28,689 bases of DNA from JBDKTH01 sp964558295 (GTDB taxonomy: Bacteria > Planctomycetota > Planctomycetia > Pirellulales > Thermoguttaceae), in NCBI GenBank assembly GCA_964558295.1, contig CAZLDQ010000057.1, forward strand, positions 1-28,689, in the 5' to 3' direction. Of the stretch, positions 23,969 to 28,689 are shown one piece after another. The notes below the pieces were generated by a model. The model was not told the origin of the DNA, made no database searches, and was given only the letters and a program-made list of their open reading frames with translations. Within the stretch, counting starts at the first letter, position 1, and every line of letters begins with the position of its first letter. The translations under genes were made by a program, and so were the position numbers.

Positions 23969-26900
23969 ATGACCCAAGCGAACGACGCAACGCATATCCC
24001 GCTGGCGATCATCGGGATGGCCTGCCGATTACCCGGCGCCGACAACCTCGACGAGTATTGGCGGTTGTTGATCGAGGGACGCAGCGCCATCCGGGAGCTT
24101 CCGCCCGACCGCCTCGACCAGGATCTGTACTACGACCCGCGCAAAGGAGTCCGCGGCAAGACCTATTCCAAGCTCGGCGGAGTGATCAACTCGAAAACCT
24201 TCGACCGCCAGGCTTGCCCGATTCCCGAAGAGTTGGTCCGCTCGGTCGACACGGCCCACCTGTTGATGTGCGAGGTGACGGCTTCGGCCCTGCGTCATGC
24301 GGGGCTCGACCCGTTCAACCTTCCGTTGCGGAACACGGGCGTGTTCATCGGCCATGCCCAGGGGAGCGGCCTCGCAGGCGATTACACCTACGCCACCTGT
24401 ATTGAAGAAGCGGCGCAGTTCCTTCGCGAGGTCGACGAATTCCGCCAGTTGCCCCCGGCCGACCAGGAGGCGGTGATCCAGGAACTCGTCGCCACGGTGC
24501 GAGGCCAACTCCCCCAACGGTCCGCCGACTCGCCGGATGTGTCCACGAGCATGATCGCCGGCACGATCTCCAAGGCCTTCGGCCTCAACGGCCCCTATTT
24601 GGCGTTGAACTCCGCCTGCGCGTCGTCGCTTCAGGCGATGCTGCTGGCGGCGCGGGCCCTGCAATTGGGGCGCGTCGACATGGCCATCGCCGGCGGCGCA
24701 TCCGACTGCAAGAGCGATTCGCTCGTGCTCTTCTCGATGGCCCAGTCAATGAGCGCCACCGGCTCGCGTCCGTTTGACGTCGATGCCGACGGGCTGATCT
24801 GCTCCGAGGGCTACGTGGCCTTGGTCATGAAAACCCTTTCCCGCGCACTGGCCGACGGCGACCGGATCCTGGCCGTCGTGCGCGGATTGGGGATTTCCTC
24901 CGACGGCCGGGGCAAAAGCCTTTGGGCCCCACGCAAAGAAGGCCAGATCAAGGCGATGCAGCGGGCCTACCAGAACGGCGTGGAAATGGGAGACCTCCAG
25001 TACATCGAGGGCCACTCGACGGCCACCCAACTCGGCGACGCCACGGAGATGAACACCCTGGCCGAAGTCCTCTCCGGCAAGCTCCCCGCCGGCAAGAAAA
25101 TCCCGGTAACCAGCGTCAAAGCCAACATCGGCCACTCGCTCGAAGCGGCCGGTATCGCCGGAGTGATCAAGGCGATCCTCGCCATGCACCATGGCATGAT
25201 CCCGCCGGCGATCAATATCACCGAACTCAATCCGAAAATCGACTGGGCCAACGTGCCGGTCTATGTGCCGCGGGAACCGACCCCCTGGCCCGCCCCGGCC
25301 GATGGCAAACCGCGCCGCGCCGGCGTCAACGCTTTTGGCATCGGCGGCCTGAACATGCACGTCGTACTCGACCAGTACACGGAGGCAGCACGCCAGTTGG
25401 TCCACGCCCCCGACCGCACGGCCGGCAGGACGCAGCCGAGCGACGCCGACGCCGTGGCGATCATCGGCCGCGCCTGCATCCTCCCCGGGGCCAAGAATCT
25501 GGAGGGCTTTTGGGATCTGCTTGTCTCGGGACGTGATCCGAAAACGCATGTCCCCCCAGACCGCTGGAATCCCGCATGGGGCTACCAGCCCGGGGCGCCC
25601 ACGCCGTTCCGCAGCCCGACCACTCTGGGCGGGTTCATCACCGATTTCGAGTACGACTGGCGTACCCACAAGGTCCCGCCCAAGCAAGTGGCCCAGGCCG
25701 ATCCGCTCCAGTTCATGCTCCTGGAAGCGGCGGACCAAGCCCTGAAGGACGCGGGCTACGACCGCCGGCCGTTTGATCGCACCCGGGTGGGCGTGCTCGT
25801 GGGGACCGAGTTTGGCGGCGATTTCGGTCTGCAGTTGCAGATGGGACTCCGGCTGCCGCACATGGGACGGATTCTCCATTCGCTCTTGACGCGCCGCGGC
25901 CTCTCCGACGAACAGGCCGCCGTGATCGACAAGAACTTCGGCGATAGGCTCTTGGACCATTGGCCGGCCCTGATCGACGAGAGCGGCAGTTTCAGCACCA
26001 GTTCGCTCGCCTCCCGGATCACGAAGACTTGGGACCTGATGGGCGGAGCAGCCGCGTTGGACGCCGGTTCGACCTCCGCCCTGGCGGCGCTTTGCACCAG
26101 TATCGACATGCTCTTGGCCGGCGACGTCGACATGATGGTCTGCGCCGCCGGCCAGCGGCGCATGGGGCTGGCCGCCTACGAAACCCTGGCCTTGGCCAAG
26201 GTCCTCTCGACTGATGCGAAGCCTCGGGCCCCGTTCGATGCCCAGGCCACAGGCTACGTGCCTGGCGAAGGCGTGGGCGTGGTCCTGTTGAAACGGTTGG
26301 CCGATGCCCGACGCGACGGCGATCCGATCCACGGCATTCTCCGCGGCGTGGGCGCCGGGCACCACGAGTCGTGGGGGCAGTCGGTGCGTTTGGCCGTCGA
26401 ACGTTCGCTAGCCGACGCCCAGGTCCAGGCCGGCGACCTGGCCTTCGTGGCCGCTGACGGCAACGGACAGCCGTCGATCGACGAAGAGCAAGCCCAGGTG
26501 TTCGTGGCCCTCCAGGGCGACCAGACACGGCCTGAGCCGCTCCGGCTGGGAACACTCGTCGGCCAGATCGGTCACACCGGTGGGGCCTCGGGCATGGCCA
26601 CGCTGCTCAAGGCGACCTTGGAGCTCGAACACGATGAACTGACGCCGAGTCTTGGGCTCCAAACGCCCGTCGCGGCAATCGCCCAACACCCGGAGATCCT
26701 CCAAGCCGCTACCCGACGGGAACCGCTCGTGCACGCAACTCCCGATGGACGACGCCTGGCCGGGGTGAGCGGATGCGACAAGGGGCTGGCCTATCATGTG
26801 ATCCTCGAAAAAGGGAGCAAGGTTCCCGTGCCGCCACGCCACGCGCCTCAAGCCCCAGTGTCCCAACCGCGACCAACCCCCAAGGCGGAAGCCCCGAAGG

Positions 26901-28689
26901 TGTCCGCCGCGTCGCTGGCTGCCACGGCGGGCGAAGCCTCCGACTGGCGGATTTTCCGCCTCGGCGCCGCAACCCCCAAGGCGCTCTTCGAGCGACTCGC
27001 CCAGGCCGCGGCCGCGGGTCCGTCGCTCTATGCCACCGCCACGGCCACCCGGTTTACCCCCGCCGATCGCGTGCGGTTGGCGGTCGTCGCGGAGAATCCG
27101 GCCGCGTTGGCCCAGCGTCTGCAAACCGCCGCCAAACAGGTGGCCAGTCCCACGGTCCGAACGGTTTTGGAGCAGCAGGGGATCTTCTACCGTCAACTCG
27201 GCCCTCGGGCACCGCGAATCGCCTTTGTCTTCTCCGGGCAGGGGTCGCAATACAGCGGGATGCTCCGCGAGTTGGTGGCGGGCATACCCGCAGCGGCGGC
27301 CGCCATGCGCGAGGCCGACGCCGTGATGGCTCGCCTCGGCTACCTGACGTTTGCTCAGATGGCGTGGGACGACACGGCGCCGATTGGCACCGACATCTGG
27401 CTCACCCAAGCCTCAGTCCTCCTGGCCGACTGGATCATCCTGGCCACCTTGTACGACCGCGGCATTCGCCCAGACGTCGTCTTCGGCCACAGCTACGGGG
27501 AATACGTGGCTCTGATGGCCGCCGGCGTGTGGGATTTTGAACAAACCGTGCGAGTCACGCGGGCACGCAGTGATGCGATCGAGCAAACCCCGTCAACCCG
27601 CGGCGCGATGCTGGCGACCACGGCCCCACCGGAGATCATCGACCAATTGGCCAAGCGTTATGGGCGTCCCCTGTTCGTCGCCAATCACAATGGCCCCGAA
27701 CAGACGGTCGTGGCCGGACAGCGGGAGATCATCGAGGACTTTGCCGCGGTCGTCGTGCGTGAATCGTTCCAAGCCCGGCTGTTGGCCGTCCCCTGTCCAT
27801 TCCACACCCCGATCATGAAAGAGGCCGGGATGGCCCTGGAGCGTTCGCTCGCCAGTTTCCCGATCGGGGAACCCCGCGTGCCGATGCTTAGCGTTGTGAC
27901 CAACGACTATGTGACCGCTCCCGAAGAGATTCGCGCCAATCTCGTGGCCCACATGACTTGCCCAGTCCACTACGTCGATCTCGTGCGCCGGGTCGTCGCC
28001 GAAGACGCCACGGTGTTGGTCGAGGTCGGCCCCAACCAAACCTTGACCGGGCTCCACCGCCGGATCACCGAAGGGTACAACATCCCGATCATCGCCAGCG
28101 ACAACCCCAAACGGCCCGGACGCATGCAACTCGAGTGCGTGCAAGCCTTGCTGGAATGCACAGGCGCCTTGGATCCGGCCGAGGCGGCGGTGTCTCCCAT
28201 CCGTCGGGCACCGGCGCAAGCCCGGACGGCTGGCCCGGCGATCCTCCACTTCGACGCCACCGCGCGGCGGCGTGAGAAGATGCGGGCCAGCGCCGAAGGC
28301 AAGTCGGTCACGACGGGACGTCCCTCGCCGACACCGGCCGCGTCCCGCGAACCGGCCGCCAACCGGATTCGCCAACCGGTCACGCCGTCGGCGACCGGCA
28401 ACGGCCCGCCCAAGCCTCCCACAGCGTCGGCCGACCGGCTCGGCACGTCAAGCGGCAGTGTCACGTCGATCGGAGGCACTCGGGCGGCACCGCCCAGCAG
28501 TCTCCCGGCGTCACCCGCCCCGCAAGCCCCAGCACCGGCAGCGCAGCCGGTAACGCGAACCGATCTCAATCCGGCCGAGTTGGAAGCGTTCTTGATCCGC
28601 TTCGTCGTCGAGCAGACCGGCTATCCGCCCGAGGTCGTGGAGCTCGACGCCGACCTGGAAGCCGATCTGGGGATCGACAGCATCAAGAA
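23969..28689 (+). CDS. Type I polyketide / secondary-lipid synthase, KS-KS0(CLF)-AT-ACP, cut by the window end
   Basis: 1573 codons are visible and the frame stays open to the edge. KS1 (about 9-465) has an intact triad: Cys217 in NSACASSL, His349 in EGHSTAT and His389 in ANIGHS. KS2 (about 493-935) keeps the fold and His869 (IGHTGGASG) but has Ser701 in place of Cys (DAGSTSAL) and Asp830 in place of the first His (ADGNGQ). It is thus a chain-length-factor-like, non-condensing domain. After a linker comes an acyltransferase (about 1085-1370): SGQGSQ, GHSYGEY with Ser1175, and His1279 in PFHTPIM. An Ala/Pro-rich linker (about 1400-1530) leads to an ACP whose pantetheine serine is Ser1571 in LGIDSIK. 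The start has AGGGAG 9 nt upstream. The KS/CLF pairing is as in PUFA and heterocyst-glycolipid synthases. The ACP is incomplete, and reductive domains, if any, lie beyond the edge. Confidence 0.92.
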   Translation, partial: MTQANDATHIPLAIIGMACRLPGADNLDEYWRLLIEGRSAIRELPPDRLDQDLYYDPRKGVRGKTYSKLGGVINSKTFDRQACPIPEELVRSVDTAHLLMCEVTASALRHAGLDPFNLPLRNTGVFIGHAQGSGLAGDYTYATCIEEAAQFLREVDEFRQLPPADQEAVIQELVATVRGQLPQRSADSPDVSTSMIAGTISKAFGLNGPYLALNSACASSLQAMLLAARALQLGRVDMAIAGGASDCKSDSLVLFSMAQSMSATGSRPFDVDADGLICSEGYVALVMKTLSRALADGDRILAVVRGLGISSDGRGKSLWAPRKEGQIKAMQRAYQNGVEMGDLQYIEGHSTATQLGDATEMNTLAEVLSGKLPAGKKIPVTSVKANIGHSLEAAGIAGVIKAILAMHHGMIPPAINITELNPKIDWANVPVYVPREPTPWPAPADGKPRRAGVNAFGIGGLNMHVVLDQYTEAARQLVHAPDRTAGRTQPSDADAVAIIGRACILPGAKNLEGFWDLLVSGRDPKTHVPPDRWNPAWGYQPGAPTPFRSPTTLGGFITDFEYDWRTHKVPPKQVAQADPLQFMLLEAADQALKDAGYDRRPFDRTRVGVLVGTEFGGDFGLQLQMGLRLPHMGRILHSLLTRRGLSDEQAAVIDKNFGDRLLDHWPALIDESGSFSTSSLASRITKTWDLMGGAAALDAGSTSALAALCTSIDMLLAGDVDMMVCAAGQRRMGLAAYETLALAKVLSTDAKPRAPFDAQATGYVPGEGVGVVLLKRLADARRDGDPIHGILRGVGAGHHESWGQSVRLAVERSLADAQVQAGDLAFVAADGNGQPSIDEEQAQVFVALQGDQTRPEPLRLGTLVGQIGHTGGASGMATLLKATLELEHDELTPSLGLQTPVAAIAQHPEILQAATRREPLVHATPDGRRLAGVSGCDKGLAYHVILEKGSKVPVPPRHAPQAPVSQPRPTPKAEAPKVSAASLAATAGEASDWRIFRLGAATPKALFERLAQAAAAGPSLYATATATRFTPADRVRLAVVAENPAALAQRLQTAAKQVASPTVRTVLEQQGIFYRQLGPRAPRIAFVFSGQGSQYSGMLRELVAGIPAAAAAMREADAVMARLGYLTFAQMAWDDTAPIGTDIWLTQASVLLADWIILATLYDRGIRPDVVFGHSYGEYVALMAAGVWDFEQTVRVTRARSDAIEQTPSTRGAMLATTAPPEIIDQLAKRYGRPLFVANHNGPEQTVVAGQREIIEDFAAVVVRESFQARLLAVPCPFHTPIMKEAGMALERSLASFPIGEPRVPMLSVVTNDYVTAPEEIRANLVAHMTCPVHYVDLVRRVVAEDATVLVEVGPNQTLTGLHRRITEGYNIPIIASDNPKRPGRMQLECVQALLECTGALDPAEAAVSPIRRAPAQARTAGPAILHFDATARRREKMRASAEGKSVTTGRPSPTPAASREPAANRIRQPVTPSATGNGPPKPPTASADRLGTSSGSVTSIGGTRAAPPSSLPASPAPQAPAPAAQPVTRTDLNPAELEAFLIRFVVEQTGYPPEVVELDADLEADLGIDSIK

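Noticed and set aside
24746..26365. 539-codon minus-strand frame
   Set aside because: It is antisense to the KS1-KS2 part of the megasynthase, whose catalytic motifs are all in the plus-strand frame.

Overview
The window looks like a chromosomal segment from a member of the Planctomycetota. No rRNA or other marker gene is present. The assignment rests on high GC, a Tat-exported Gfo/Idh/MocA oxidoreductase facing a secreted DUF1080 protein, a beta-propeller/cytochrome c fusion, an N-terminally extended FabH, and intergenic repeats of the type that scatter through planctomycete genomes. I could not run a database search, so family names come from motif reading.

Region 1 (1-5713) holds catabolic and accessory genes: a Tat oxidoreductase (187-1560, +), a DUF1080 protein (1645-2268, -), a secreted protein with a Met/Glu/Arg-rich tail (2504-3619, -), an exported cyanophycinase-like S51 hydrolase (3901-4767, +), a frameshifted remnant of a DUF4832-type protein (about 4809-5169, -) and a small unrecognised protein (5174-5713, -).

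Region 2 (6369-11651, all on the minus strand) is a compact four-gene cluster. In transcription order it encodes a glutamate-1-semialdehyde-aminomutase-like class III aminotransferase, an AMP-forming acyl ligase overlapping it by 19 nt, a metallo-beta-lactamase-fold hydrolase, and an HHxxxDG acyltransferase of the WS/DGAT-condensation superfamily. A good sigma-70-like promoter lies in front of it. The set looks like a small conjugation pathway: aminate, activate, transfer, hydrolyse. I do not recognise a characterised equivalent.

Region 3 (12309-21668) is mostly ordinary: oligoendopeptidase F and FabH on the minus strand; then a TANGO2/NRDE protein, a myo-inositol-1-phosphate synthase, a DEAD-box RNA helicase and a beta-propeller/dihaem cytochrome on the plus strand. 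The helicase has a long N-terminal Ala-Ala-Thr-Lys-Pro repeat tail, and a 100-N assembly gap falls inside that repeat.

Region 4 (21669-28689) begins with about 720 bp of hairpin-rich non-coding DNA. It continues with a thioester-reductase/SCP2-like fusion and a type I megasynthase running off the window edge. The megasynthase reads KS - degenerate KS (chain-length-factor-like) - AT - Ala/Pro linker - ACP. Its KS/CLF layout and the neighbouring reductase resemble bacterial secondary-lipid (PUFA or heterocyst-glycolipid type) synthases. A long-chain lipid released reductively as an aldehyde or alcohol is the best guess. This locus and the region 2 cluster are the most promising undescribed systems here; nothing visible proves that they act together.
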